From positions 1,612,001-1,676,000 of the forward strand of contig NZ_AP012322.1 in the NCBI RefSeq assembly GCF_001025155.1: 64,000 nt of DNA. The letters run 5' to 3'. Made by a program: the position numbers and the translations under genes. The DNA comes from Bifidobacterium angulatum DSM 20098 = JCM 7096 (GTDB taxonomy: Bacteria > Actinomycetota > Actinomycetes > Actinomycetales > Bifidobacteriaceae). The notes under the pieces were generated by a model. It did not search any database and was not told where the DNA came from. It saw only the letters and a program-made list of their open reading frames with translations. Positions 17,134-26,446 of the stretch are shown in pieces. Position 1 is the first letter of the stretch. Every line of letters starts with the position of its first letter.

Positions 17134-18168
17134 TCAGCGCTTGGGATCGATGGTCTTCTCGATTTCGGTGACGACCTCGCTCGATGCGGTGGACACCGGG
17201 GCCTCTTCGACACCGGAGATGTCGTCCAGCGGCTTCGGCTTGACATCGGCCGGAGAACCCGGAACCGTGTCCAAACGGCTTTCCGCGGCCTCGACATACT
17301 TGCGCGGCACCACATACACCGGGCTCACCGCATGCTGCAGCAGACCCTGGCTGATCGAGCCGAGCAGCAGGCCGGTGAAACCGCCACGGCCACGAGAGCC
17401 GACAACCACCACATCATGGCTGTAGCTGGCCTCGGTCAGCGTATGCACCGCCGATCCCGGCACGATGCGGCAGTTCACGGACAGATCAGGGTGTTTCTCC
17501 TGCAACGGAGCCACACGCGTCTTCAGATCGTCCATGTAGGAGTCGTAGACGCTGTCGTCGGAGCTGACGCCCTTGACCTCCGGCACCGCGGAAATCACTT
17601 CGAGTTCGGCGTTCCAGGATGCCGCGAAATCGGCGGCGATCTGCAGGGCCTTGACACCCCACTTGGATTCGTCGGCGCCGACAGCCACCTTGGTGATGGT
17701 GTTGTTCAGATGCATGAGGTTGCCATCGTCGTCGGTGTAGGGCACCACGATGATCGGGCAGTACGCATATGCCGGAAGACTGGAGGATGTGGTGCCGAGC
17801 AGGCGTTCGGCAAGGCCGCCCTTGCCTCGGTTGCCGATAACGATGAGGTTGTAGTTGCGGGACAGCTCCACGAACACGGAGGCCGGGTCGCCGGTGACGA
17901 TGAGGGTGGTGGCCTCAACGCCCTGCTCGTCGGCGATTGCCTTGGCCTTGGATAGAATCTCCTGCGCATCGGCATGCGCCGCGTTGTCATCGCCCATGGC
18001 GGTATATGTGGCGTCGAAGCTCACCGCCGCATAGCTGGGAAGCGAATAGGCGCAGACGATCTGCAGAGTGAGCCCCGCGTGCTTGGCATAGTTTGCTGCC
18101 CACCACGTGGCCTTGTAGCTGGCGTTCGATCCATCCACACCAACAAGAACAGCCTTGTCGTTGATCAT
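17134..18168 (-). CDS. Tandem-domain universal stress protein
   Basis: This 344-residue protein has two UspA domains. Each ends with an ATP-binding signature of the G-2x-G-9x-G(S/T) type: GNRGKGGLAERLLGTTSSS in the first domain and GSRGRGGFTGLLLGSISQG in the second. A C-terminal tail rich in Pro, Glu and Val lacks homology. Cytosolic; role in stress survival is inferred from the family. AAGGAGGTCGCC precedes the ATG at 18168. Confidence 0.92.
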   Translation of the reverse strand: MINDKAVLVGVDGSNASYKATWWAANYAKHAGLTLQIVCAYSLPSYAAVSFDATYTAMGDDNAAHADAQEILSKAKAIADEQGVEATTLIVTGDPASVFVELSRNYNLIVIGNRGKGGLAERLLGTTSSSLPAYAYCPIIVVPYTDDDGNLMHLNNTITKVAVGADESKWGVKALQIAADFAASWNAELEVISAVPEVKGVSSDDSVYDSYMDDLKTRVAPLQEKHPDLSVNCRIVPGSAVHTLTEASYSHDVVVVGSRGRGGFTGLLLGSISQGLLQHAVSPVYVVPRKYVEAAESRLDTVPGSPADVKPKPLDDISGVEEAPVSTASSEVVTEIEKTIDPKR

Positions 18169-18325
18169 GGCGACCTCCTTGAGATTGCTGACGACCCCAC
18201 GATGGGCCGTCACTACTTCTAAGAATAGCTCGATTTTCCCAATATCGTTGGAACTGCAAGGAAATACCACGTTTTACACCATCTTGACGGCATGTTTCAA
18301 CTCGACAAACGCTGTTTCTTTGTAG

Positions 18326-18358
18326 AAAAAGAGGCACGCCCCATAAGGAACGTGCCTC
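18326..18358 (-). terminator. Terminator of the NlpC/P60 gene
   Basis: GAGGCACG/CGTGCCTC hairpin followed by TTTTT on the minus strand, 25 bases beyond the stop. Confidence 0.85.
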
Positions 18359-18382
18359 ACATAGGTCTACTTGCTTTGCGCC

Positions 18383-19129
18383 TTACAGCAGCCTGCGAAT
18401 CGAATAGCTTCCGGTGAAGGCCCAAGCGACCGGGGTGATCTGCGTACCCTGGCTCGGATTCAGGGCGTTGACCACCATGCCGTTGCCGACGTAGATGCCG
18501 GCGTGCGCGCTGTTGGCGATGATATCGCCCGGCTGAGCGGAGGCGAGCGACGGAACAGCGGTACCGTAGCCGGCCTGTGCGCCGGAGCTATGCGGCAGGG
18601 AGATGCCGAACTGGGCGAATACGTACATCACGAAGCCGGAGCAATCCCAGCCGCTCGTAGTGGACCCACCCCACACATAGGGCACCTGGCCTACGAACTG
18701 CTCGGCGTAGGAGACCAAGGCGGCAGCGGTCTTGCTGTCCGGGGGGTTCACGGTAAGAGAAGCGGAGCTGGAGGATTCCAGTGAGGAACGGGTCGCGGAA
18801 CGCGATGCGGCTGCAGCCTGCTGGGCCGCGGCTTCCTGCTGGGCGCGGGCAGCCGCCTCCTGGCGTTCCTGCTCGGCGTCCTTCTCGGCCTGGGACTTGG
18901 TCTTCGGCACATTGAGGGATTCGATACCACCCCAATTGCCCTTGACATCGGTGGATACGGATTCCTTGAGCACATCCTTACGGGCCACGGAGGTCTTGGG
19001 GAAGGAACGCTCTGAAGCAACCACACCCGACTGATCGGCTGCAGTGGCCGCGGGAGCCGCTGCGACGAATGTGGCGCAGACAGCTACGGCGGCGACGAAC
19101 ATTGACACTGTTTGTTGTACTGTCTTCAT
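18383..19129 (-). CDS. Secreted NlpC/P60 peptidoglycan endopeptidase
   Basis: This 248-residue exported protein has a signal peptide (MKTVQQTVSMFVAAVAVCATF..AAPAATAA), an Ala/Glu/Gln-rich coiled-coil spacer (residues 80-115) and a C-terminal NlpC/P60 domain. The catalytic Cys is in SGWDCSGFVMYVF, and the His is in SAHAGIYVG. Such enzymes cut the gamma-D-Glu-diamino acid bond of stem peptides during cell separation. Neighbour of a CHAP protein on the same strand. Confidence 0.92.
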   Translation of the reverse strand: MKTVQQTVSMFVAAVAVCATFVAAAPAATAADQSGVVASERSFPKTSVARKDVLKESVSTDVKGNWGGIESLNVPKTKSQAEKDAEQERQEAAARAQQEAAAQQAAAASRSATRSSLESSSSASLTVNPPDSKTAAALVSYAEQFVGQVPYVWGGSTTSGWDCSGFVMYVFAQFGISLPHSSGAQAGYGTAVPSLASAQPGDIIANSAHAGIYVGNGMVVNALNPSQGTQITPVAWAFTGSYSIRRLL

Positions 19130-19297
19130 CGCTTACCTACAATACCAGCGAGGGTTTCCTGTGGAAACGGACAACACCATGCCGGTTCGCCGTAAATGGC
19201 GCGACACGCCGCACCGGCAATCCGCCTGAGGAATGAGTCCGCCAACACCAGATGGGTACGGCTCCCCGCATTATGGTGGACTGCGGGAACGCCCGTA

Positions 19298-20215
19298 TCA
19301 GTAATGGATGTATTCGAAATCGGAAACGTTATGATACGTCTTCGAATAGGTCTTGCCCTGCATAACGGAACCGCATTCGGACGTGGTCACGGAACCGTCG
19401 GCGTTGATCTTCTCTACGATCGCGACATGGCCGTAAGTGCTATCCGACCCTTCCTGGCCTGCGCGGAACACCATGATGTCTCCCACGTGGCGAGGCGTGT
19501 TATCCACCCAATACCCCAATGAACGGGCGCTCGAAGCCCACTGGCAACCGTTGCCCATATACGAGCCGGCCGGCAGACCAAGCTGATGGCGACGAACATA
19601 CACCCACCATGTGCACTGGCTGTATTCGTAGGCATTGCCGGTATCGCCGGTATCGTGGTTCGGGTTGAACCCGGCCGGCAACGCATCGCCATCCTGATCC
19701 ATCAATGTGGCGACGTTCTCGTTGTTCGCCAGGGAACGTGACATCTGCTTCACGTCAAGATCGGCGTTGACATCGCCCAAAGACCACGTGCCCTCATTGG
19801 TGGACTGCTGGGTCTCATCGGAGACAATGGCGTCACGTACATCGGAGCGCGAGGCGGCGGCCTTCACGTTCTGGATCTGAGTAGTGGTGAATGCGCTTTC
19901 GCTTGCCATAGGAAAGGACCGTTCCGGCCCAGTCAGGCTGACGGCAGTGGCCGCAGTGCCCACCAGCGCGGCAAGCGATGCGGAGCCTAGAAGAATATTA
20001 CGACGTTCGGCCGCACGTGCGGCCTCACGCATGGAACGCCTGGTCTGCGGGGCAATCTCGTTAAGCTTTGCGGCGACTGCCGGCTCAAGCCCCAACACCG
20101 CTCCGTTGCCTTCGATTCTGCATGCGGCATGGCTCAGCCGACTCGGGCGAGCGCCACGCACCATGGCGAACGGGGTGTGTGAAGTCCTGGCCGCTTGTGG
20201 CGCAGCATGCTTCAT
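19298..20215 (-). CDS. Membrane-anchored CHAP-domain wall hydrolase
   Basis: This 305-residue protein has an unusually long cytosolic N-terminal part (about 75 residues), one hydrophobic segment (ILLGSASLAALVGTAATAVSL) and a C-terminal CHAP domain with Cys in SQCTWWVYVRRH and His in YGHVAIVEKI. CHAP enzymes are amidases or endopeptidases of peptidoglycan. The ATG at 20215 has AAGGAG about 9 bases upstream; a TTG two codons earlier is too close to that site. Together with the NlpC gene it forms a small wall-remodelling cluster. Confidence 0.88.
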   Translation of the reverse strand: MKHAAPQAARTSHTPFAMVRGARPSRLSHAACRIEGNGAVLGLEPAVAAKLNEIAPQTRRSMREAARAAERRNILLGSASLAALVGTAATAVSLTGPERSFPMASESAFTTTQIQNVKAAASRSDVRDAIVSDETQQSTNEGTWSLGDVNADLDVKQMSRSLANNENVATLMDQDGDALPAGFNPNHDTGDTGNAYEYSQCTWWVYVRRHQLGLPAGSYMGNGCQWASSARSLGYWVDNTPRHVGDIMVFRAGQEGSDSTYGHVAIVEKINADGSVTTSECGSVMQGKTYSKTYHNVSDFEYIHY

Positions 20216-20408
20216 AAACAATCACTCCTTAGTGGTTTTGGAACACATCTATATTCAATGGACGTCTTCGCTACCCATCAACTGTACAGACCGCCATGCC
20301 CATCGGGCAACACACCATACGATTTCGGCAACACCGAGACCGTGCATACATCGCAATACGTGGGCATCATGCCCCGCCCATCCGCACTGGTGGCTAGGGT
20401 TGGTACTT

Positions 20409-21551
20409 ATGGCCAATACAGTGAAGATTCCAACCGACATGCTGCCCGAGGACGGACGTTTCGGATCCGGCCCGAGCAAAATACGCCCCGAGCAGATCGC
20501 CGCACTCGATGATGGCGCGACCACTCTGCTGGGCACCTCCCATCGCCAGACGCCGGTGCGTCAGCTGGTGGGATCCATCAAGGAAGGACTGTCGTCCTTC
20601 TTCAATCTGCCCGACGGATACGAGATCGCACTCGGCAACGGCGGCGCCAGCTGTTTCTGGGAGATCGCCTGCGCATCCCTCATCACCCGCCAGGCCGCCT
20701 TCGGCACCTATGGTTCATTCAGCGCCAAATTCGCCAAGTCCGCCGCCGCAGCACCATTCCTTGAGGATCCGGTGATCTATGAAGGCGAACCCGGCACCTA
20801 CCGTCTGCCGGAACTCACCGAATATGTTGACGCCTACTGCTGGGCTCATAACGAAACATCCACCGGCGTTGCGGCTCCGGTGCATCGCATCGAAGGTAGC
20901 AAGGAACAAGGTGCGCTCACGCTTATCGACGCCACTTCCGCCGCAGGCGCACTGCCGGTAGACATCAGCCAGACCGACGCCTACTACTTCTCCCCGCAGA
21001 AAGCTTTCGGCTCGGACGGCGGACTGTGGGTCGCCGTCCTCTCCCCCGCCGCCATCGAACGCGCGGCCCGCGTGGAAGCCAACGTGAACCTGCCCGGAGC
21101 AAGCCGTTGGGTTCCCCCATTCCTCTCGCTGACCAGCGCAGTGGAGAACTCACGGAAGGACCAAACGCTCAACACGCCTTCAGTGGCAACACTCATCATG
21201 ATGGAGAATCAGGTGCGCTGGCTCAACAACAACGGCGGCATGGCATGGGCCACCGCACGCTGCAGCAAATCCGCTTCCACCCTGTATGCATGGGCCGAAG
21301 CCAGCGAATATGCCAAGCCCTTCGTCTCCGACGAGGCGGCGCGCTCGCGTGCCGTGGTCACTGTGGATCTGGACGAATCGATCAATGCCCAGCAGATGAT
21401 CTCCATACTGCGCGACAACGGCATCGTAGACACCGCCGGATATCGCAAGCTCGGCCGCAACCAGCTGCGCATCGGCGTGTTCCCCTCGGTTGAGCCTTCC
21501 GATGTGTTGGCGCTCACCCGCTGCATCGATTATGTGGCGGAACGGATGTAA
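20409..21551 (+). CDS. serC: Phosphoserine aminotransferase
   Basis: PLP enzyme of serine synthesis: 3-phosphohydroxypyruvate plus glutamate gives phosphoserine. The 380-residue protein has PSKIRPEQI near the N-terminus, TSHRQTPVRQLV, the PLP-phosphate region GNGGASCFWE and the PLP-lysine motif YYFSPQKAFGSDGGLWV. It belongs to the actinobacterial SerC type. The ATG at 20409 starts the conserved region; only a weak GGGTTGG lies upstream, and the frame is open to 19884 antisense to the CHAP gene. A small membrane-protein gene follows 10 bases later. Confidence 0.93.
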   Translation: MANTVKIPTDMLPEDGRFGSGPSKIRPEQIAALDDGATTLLGTSHRQTPVRQLVGSIKEGLSSFFNLPDGYEIALGNGGASCFWEIACASLITRQAAFGTYGSFSAKFAKSAAAAPFLEDPVIYEGEPGTYRLPELTEYVDAYCWAHNETSTGVAAPVHRIEGSKEQGALTLIDATSAAGALPVDISQTDAYYFSPQKAFGSDGGLWVAVLSPAAIERAARVEANVNLPGASRWVPPFLSLTSAVENSRKDQTLNTPSVATLIMMENQVRWLNNNGGMAWATARCSKSASTLYAWAEASEYAKPFVSDEAARSRAVVTVDLDESINAQQMISILRDNGIVDTAGYRKLGRNQLRIGVFPSVEPSDVLALTRCIDYVAERM

Positions 21552-21561
21552 GCTACAGCCT

Positions 21562-21816
21562 ATGAAGTTCGCTCCGATTATCGACCCGGCCCAACGCAAA
21601 CCGGCTCCTAAGCCGGTACGCGTGGATCTGCGCATCGTATTCTCGCTGGGCACCGGATTGTGGGCCATCGCATTGATCGGCTGCATCGTGCTGGACACGA
21701 TGGGATTCGCCATGACGCAAGCCTGCATCGTGTGCATCTCCGGCGTGATCATCGGCTTGCTGCTACTTGTATGGGAGCATTTCGACCGATGGGACTACCG
21801 GCGTTTGGGGCAATAA
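21562..21816 (+). CDS. Small two-TM membrane protein (DUF2530-like)
   Basis: This 84-residue protein has two membrane helices (FSLGTGLWAIALIGCIVLDTM and ACIVCISGVIIGLLLLVW) and a short charged tail WEHFDRWDYRR. It matches the actinobacterial DUF2530 family by length, topology and position behind a biosynthetic gene. Function unknown. Ten bases after serC, so co-transcribed. Confidence 0.75.
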   Translation: MKFAPIIDPAQRKPAPKPVRVDLRIVFSLGTGLWAIALIGCIVLDTMGFAMTQACIVCISGVIIGLLLLVWEHFDRWDYRRLGQ

Positions 21817-21838
21817 AACCCGGGTCGACGAAACCTGG

Positions 21839-21884
21839 ATATGGGTGTGCCCCATGGTGCAGAGCCATGGGGGCACACCCATAT
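21839..21884. terminator. Long-stem terminator between convergent genes
   Basis: A 19-base perfect stem beginning ATATGGGTGTGCCCCATGG with a loop of about 7 bases, between the DUF2530-like gene and the sensor kinase gene. Usable in both directions. Confidence 0.85.
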
Positions 21885-21902
21885 TCGTTTAAGGCGTGCC
21901 TT

Positions 21903-23168
21903 TCAACGGGCAAGCGGCAGCGTCATAGTGAACGTGCTTCCCTGGCCCGGTACCGACCATACCGACACGGAACCATGATGGGTGAGCGTCACGTGCTTGA
22001 CAATCGCCAAACCGAGACCCACGCCATCGACCTTGCGCCCACCCTGATCGGCGCCACGGTAGAATCGCTCGAAAATATGGGACTGCTCGTTTTTCGGAAT
22101 GCCCTTGCCCTGGTCAAGCACACGAATCAGCACATTATCGCCAAGTTCGCCAAGCCCGACCGAAACGCTGACGTACCCACCCCTCGGCGAATATTGGACC
22201 GCGTTCTCCAACAGTTTGGACAATGCGGTTCTGATTTGCGAGACATCACCGTTAATCGCCAACGAACGATCGCCCTCGACCTGTAGACGGACACCTGCAT
22301 CACGAATAACGCCAGCCATGGAATCGACCACGTCGTTCACCTGTTCCATCACATTGATGCGATTGGCAGCGCTCGGCACAATAGGCTCCTGCGCCTTGAT
22401 CAGCAACAGCAGATCAGCAACCATGTGATTCAGATGGCTACTGGCGGTACGCACCTCATGCGCCGCGGCATGCACACGCCCAACGTCAGGATCGTCGTGC
22501 TCAAGCTCGTCGGCGAGCCTGTTCAACGCCTCGGTCGGCTTCAGCAGCTGCTCGGACACGTTGACGATGAACGAGTCACGAATCTGGTTGAACCGTACGC
22601 TCTCACTGACATCATCCAGCAGTACGACCACATGATTGGCGTCTACACGCCCCACAGTGACGTTCAGCCAATTCGGCCGCTGCACGCCATACACGTCCAC
22701 GCCCTCACTGCGTTCCAAAGGGTCGATGCTGGACTCGAACCGAGCGACCGTAGTGGTCTGGATATCGAACAGACGCCTACCGCCATGCTCGCGAACCTCG
22801 TGCACGGCGTCAAGCACCTTGTCGTTCACAATGCGATCGTCTCGCATAATGCCCAGACGGTACACCTCGGGATTCGCGCTGATCACCTCGTCATCATCGC
22901 CCACGATCAAAGACGCGCTTTGCAGAATCGACAGCAGGCCGAACGTGGATTGGTCAAGATTCGCATCATCGTCGTTCGCCGCACGTCTGCGCCTGACGTG
23001 ATGAAGCCGCTCATCCAGCCATTCGGCTACGGACACCCCGCCCAGCCAACGTTCGATCAACGGTTCGACCCACCCCAGCACCATGGTGCCCAAGAGTACG
23101 ATAATGCAAAACCCTACAACGGCAAACACCGCGAACACGATGAGCGAGGGAACGGGAGAATCAAGCAT
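21903..23168 (-). CDS. SenX3-like sensor histidine kinase lacking the phosphoacceptor His
   Basis: This 421-residue membrane protein has one N-terminal TM (LIVFAVFAVVGFCIIVLLGTM), a PAS-like region (residues 75-190) and a kinase core. The ATPase boxes look intact: N box LLENAVQYSP, G1 DQGKGIP, F box FERFYRG, G2 GVGLGLAIVKH. In the H box the expected VSHELKTP is VSEQLLKP, so the catalytic His is Glu (GAG). The DHp helix otherwise follows SenX3/PhoR. It is divergent from phoU, fitting phosphate sensing; no response regulator is adjacent. The ATG at 23168 is chosen; a GTG at 23186 is also possible. Confidence 0.85.
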   Translation of the reverse strand: MLDSPVPSLIVFAVFAVVGFCIIVLLGTMVLGWVEPLIERWLGGVSVAEWLDERLHHVRRRRAANDDDANLDQSTFGLLSILQSASLIVGDDDEVISANPEVYRLGIMRDDRIVNDKVLDAVHEVREHGGRRLFDIQTTTVARFESSIDPLERSEGVDVYGVQRPNWLNVTVGRVDANHVVVLLDDVSESVRFNQIRDSFIVNVSEQLLKPTEALNRLADELEHDDPDVGRVHAAAHEVRTASSHLNHMVADLLLLIKAQEPIVPSAANRINVMEQVNDVVDSMAGVIRDAGVRLQVEGDRSLAINGDVSQIRTALSKLLENAVQYSPRGGYVSVSVGLGELGDNVLIRVLDQGKGIPKNEQSHIFERFYRGADQGGRKVDGVGLGLAIVKHVTLTHHGSVSVWSVPGQGSTFTMTLPLAR

Positions 23169-23390
23169 ACGCCCATTGTTCCACACAAGTCATGCGTTGA
23201 AGACGCAACACACATACCGGTTTCGCAGCGGCCATGAATCACCCGTAAAGATGAACACCCGGTGAACTCCGAGTTGAACTGCACGCCAACTTCCGGTTGC
23301 CATTACGTGTCGGCTCTCACATGCTGGCAGCGCAGCGCATAGACTGGTACAAGACTGCACACAGCACATACGAAAGGCTGAACAAACACA

Positions 23391-24071
23391 ATGCGCGTTA
23401 TTTTCAACGAAGAGATGAAGGCCGTTGCCGACGACCTTGACCACATGGCACAGAATGTGCGCAAAGCCATTCGCGGAGCAGGTGAGGCTTTGCTGGGAAC
23501 CAACGTCGAAGCCGCACAAGCCGTTATCGACGGCGATGCGGAGCTCGACGCGCTGCAGGAAAGCGTGGTCGACCAGTGCGTGAAGCTGCTGGCCAAGCAG
23601 AACCCGGTCGCCACCGACCTGCGCGTCGTGGTCTCCACCATGCGCCTGGCGATCACCTTCGAACGCATGGGCGATCTCGCCAAGCATGTGGCCGAGGCCT
23701 CCCGTCGAGCATACCCCGCGTCCCCGCTGCCTGAAGAGGCAAAGAACGCCTTCACTCAAATGCAGGAGTTCCTTGACGAAACCAGCGACAACATGGTGGC
23801 CATGCTGGCCGATCGCGACGCCAAAACAGCGGAACGCGTCATTCTGGACGACGATAAGCTTGACGAACTGCATAAGCAGACCTTCGAACTGGCGCTCGAC
23901 GACAATGTGGAGATGACCCGCCAGCAGATCATCGACATCGTGCTGCTGGGCCGCTTCCTCGAACGTCTCGGCGACCATGCCGTTTCCGCAGCACGACAGG
24001 TGGTGTTCATCGTCTCCGGCTTCGATCCGTCCAAAAACCCCGGCCCGGATAAGGAAGGCATGACCGAGTAG
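23391..24071 (+). CDS. phoU: Phosphate uptake regulator PhoU
   Basis: This 226-residue all-helical protein contains two PhoU repeats, with metal-binding signatures such as AITFERMGDLAKHV and GRFLERLGDHAVSAA. It modulates the Pst transporter and the PhoR/SenX3 kinase in response to phosphate. Upstream lies the divergent SenX3-like kinase, supporting a joint phosphate role; no pst genes are in the window. Confidence 0.95.
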   Translation: MRVIFNEEMKAVADDLDHMAQNVRKAIRGAGEALLGTNVEAAQAVIDGDAELDALQESVVDQCVKLLAKQNPVATDLRVVVSTMRLAITFERMGDLAKHVAEASRRAYPASPLPEEAKNAFTQMQEFLDETSDNMVAMLADRDAKTAERVILDDDKLDELHKQTFELALDDNVEMTRQQIIDIVLLGRFLERLGDHAVSAARQVVFIVSGFDPSKNPGPDKEGMTE

Positions 24072-24107
24072 CCAATCTCCTCCACAGCTCATCTTCTTAT
24101 CGACACT

Positions 24108-24148
24108 GGCGAAGGGGTCGGATCACCAGCTGATCCGACCCCTTCGCC
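24108..24148 (+). terminator. Terminator of phoU
   Basis: An 18-base stem beginning GGCGAAGGGGTCGGATCA pairs exactly with its complement over a short loop, 36 bases after the stop. Confidence 0.8.
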
Positions 24149-24313
24149 GTATCCCATCGTTCACACGCAGCCAACCGTCATTGCTTCCCCGTTTTTCTGA
24201 CAATTCGCCCCGATTGCATGAAAACTAAACAGACCGCTTCATCTGTTCAAGGCAAAGCCAGTCGCCGAAGCGCATAATGGCAACAGCACGAAGCGTTTCC
24301 AAAGGAGGAAGCC

Positions 24314-26194
24314 ATGTACTATTCCAGCGGCAATTACGAAGCATTCGCCCGTCCAAAGAAGCCGGCGGGCATCGACCACAAGAACGCGTACATCGTCGGC
24401 ACGGGGTTGGCCGCGCTCACCGCAGCCTGCTACCTGGTACGCGATGCGCAGATGCCCGGCAATCACATCCACGTATTCGAAAAAGACCCGGTTCCAGGCG
24501 GCGCATGCGATGGCGCGAATATTCCCGGCTTGGGCTATGTGATGCGCGGTGGGCGTGAAATGGACAACCACTTCGAGGTGATGTGGGATCTGTTCCATTC
24601 CATCCCCTCCATCGAAACGGAAGGCGTGTCCGTACTCGACGAATACTACTGGCTCAATAAGGAAGACCCGAACTCTTCGCTGTGCCGCGCCACCGTCGAT
24701 CAGGGCAAGGACGCCGGTACCGACGGCAAATTCGAACTGTCGGACGAAGCCTCGCAGGAGATCATGAAGCTGTTCTTCACCCCCGACGAGGAACTGTATG
24801 GCAAGAAAATCTCCGACTTCTTCGACGACAAGGTGTTCGATTCCAACTTCTGGCTCTATTGGCGCACCATGTTCGCCTTCGAGAACTGGCACAGCGCTTT
24901 GGAGATGAAACTGTACATCAAGCGCTACATCCACCACATCGGCGGCCTGCCGGACTTCAGCGCGTTGCGATTCACCCGCTACAACCAGTACGAGTCGATG
25001 ATTCTGCCGATGATCACCTACTTGGAAAGCCATGGCGTGCAATTCCACTACAACACGAAGGTGGAGAACGTGGAGTTCGCCATCGGCGGTGGCGATGGGC
25101 CGGTACGTGGGAACACCGGTGTAGGACAGGACGAGATCCTCCTCGCACAGGCACAGTCCGGCGTGTTCGCGCGCAACCCGTTCAGTTCGAAGACCCGCAA
25201 GCAGGCCACACGTATCGATATCACCGGAGCCGACGGCGAAACCATCGGCATCGATCTGACCGAGAACGATCTGGTGTTCATCACCAACGGCGGTTGCGTG
25301 GAGAATTCCTCCATGGGTTCGCAGACCACGGCTGCCGCATGGACTCCGGAACTCAGGCCCGGCGGCGGCTGGGACATGTGGCGGCGCATCGCCAAGCAGG
25401 ATCCGAGCTTCGGCCACCCGGACGTGTTCTGCGGCGACCCGGAACATTCGAAGTGGATGAGCGCCACCGTCACCACGCTCGATATGGAGATTCCACCGTA
25501 TATTCAGCAGATCTGCAAGCGCGACCCGTTCACCGGGCACGTGGTGACCGGCGGCATTGTGACGGCGAAGGATTCCAACTGGCTGCTGAGCTGGACGCTT
25601 AACCGCCAACAGCAGTTCCACGACCAGCCAAAGGACCAGCTGTGCGTGTGGGTATACGGCCTGTTCCCCGACGAGCCGGGCAACTACGTGAAGAAGCCGA
25701 TGCGCGACTGCACCGGCGAGGAGATCTGCGCCGAATGGCTATACCATATGGGCGTGCCGGCTGACAAAATCGAGGATCTGGCCAGGAACCACGCCAACAC
25801 CATACCGGTGATGATGCCGTACATCGACGCGTTCTTCATGCCGCGCTCCGCAGGCGACCGCCCCGACGTGGTGCCGGATGGCGCCGTGAACTTCGCCTTC
25901 CTCGGCCAGTTCGCGGAAACGCCGCGCGACACGATCTTCACCACCGAATATTCGATGCGCACCGGCATGGAAGCCGTATACACGCTGTGCGACGTGGATC
26001 GCGGCGTACCGGAGGTGTGGGGCTCGGTCTATGACGTGCGCAATCTGCTCAACGCCGTGGTGAAACTGCGCGACGGCAAGCCGCTGAGCGACATCCATCT
26101 GAACTTGCTGGAGAAACTGGTGCTGAAGAAGGTCGGCAAGAAGATCCAGGACACCGACATTGCGAAACTGCTCAAGGAGACAGGTGTGAGGTGA
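24314..26194 (+). CDS. ohyA: Oleate hydratase (myosin-cross-reactive antigen family)
   Basis: FAD-dependent enzyme, 626 residues, that adds water across cis-9 double bonds of unsaturated fatty acids (oleate to 10-hydroxystearate), a detoxifying activity shown for bifidobacterial homologues. The FAD-binding dinucleotide motif is IVGTGLAALTAACYLVRDA with VFEKDPVPGGACDG; the family active-site region MRGGREMDNHFEVMWDL is present. Length is typical of the longer homologues. AAAGGAGGAAGCC precedes the ATG. Convergent with a TetR regulator gene, which may control it (inference). Confidence 0.95.
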   Translation: MYYSSGNYEAFARPKKPAGIDHKNAYIVGTGLAALTAACYLVRDAQMPGNHIHVFEKDPVPGGACDGANIPGLGYVMRGGREMDNHFEVMWDLFHSIPSIETEGVSVLDEYYWLNKEDPNSSLCRATVDQGKDAGTDGKFELSDEASQEIMKLFFTPDEELYGKKISDFFDDKVFDSNFWLYWRTMFAFENWHSALEMKLYIKRYIHHIGGLPDFSALRFTRYNQYESMILPMITYLESHGVQFHYNTKVENVEFAIGGGDGPVRGNTGVGQDEILLAQAQSGVFARNPFSSKTRKQATRIDITGADGETIGIDLTENDLVFITNGGCVENSSMGSQTTAAAWTPELRPGGGWDMWRRIAKQDPSFGHPDVFCGDPEHSKWMSATVTTLDMEIPPYIQQICKRDPFTGHVVTGGIVTAKDSNWLLSWTLNRQQQFHDQPKDQLCVWVYGLFPDEPGNYVKKPMRDCTGEEICAEWLYHMGVPADKIEDLARNHANTIPVMMPYIDAFFMPRSAGDRPDVVPDGAVNFAFLGQFAETPRDTIFTTEYSMRTGMEAVYTLCDVDRGVPEVWGSVYDVRNLLNAVVKLRDGKPLSDIHLNLLEKLVLKKVGKKIQDTDIAKLLKETGVR

Positions 26195-26229
26195 CATTTC
26201 AACGCCTTTATCGACCTGTTGTACCCTAA

Positions 26230-26333
26230 GTGGCTTATCTGCGGCATCCATAGGCGAAATCCTTGGGTAGGAGCGTTGGAATTCCAACGCTCCTACCCAA
26301 GGATCGCCGTTTTACAGGCCATGAATAAGCCAC
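26230..26333. repeat. 46-bp perfect palindrome nested in a larger inverted repeat
   Basis: Positions 26259-26304 form a palindrome with 23-base arms and no loop, centred on GGAATTCC. Outer arms GTGGCTTAT (26230-26238) and ATAAGCCAC (26325-26333) flank it. It fills most of the 250-bp gap between the convergent ohyA and TetR genes; CGTTTTAC follows on the plus strand, so it may also terminate transcription. Confidence 0.85.
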
Positions 26334-26446
26334 CTGGTTTTCTACCACCCCCAGAATCTGCCATTACTAAGACAGATAGCAGCATCGATGCCGCGCCCTA
26401 CGGTGTTCAGCGCTCATCAGAGGCTCTTTTCGTGGTCTCCAACGTT

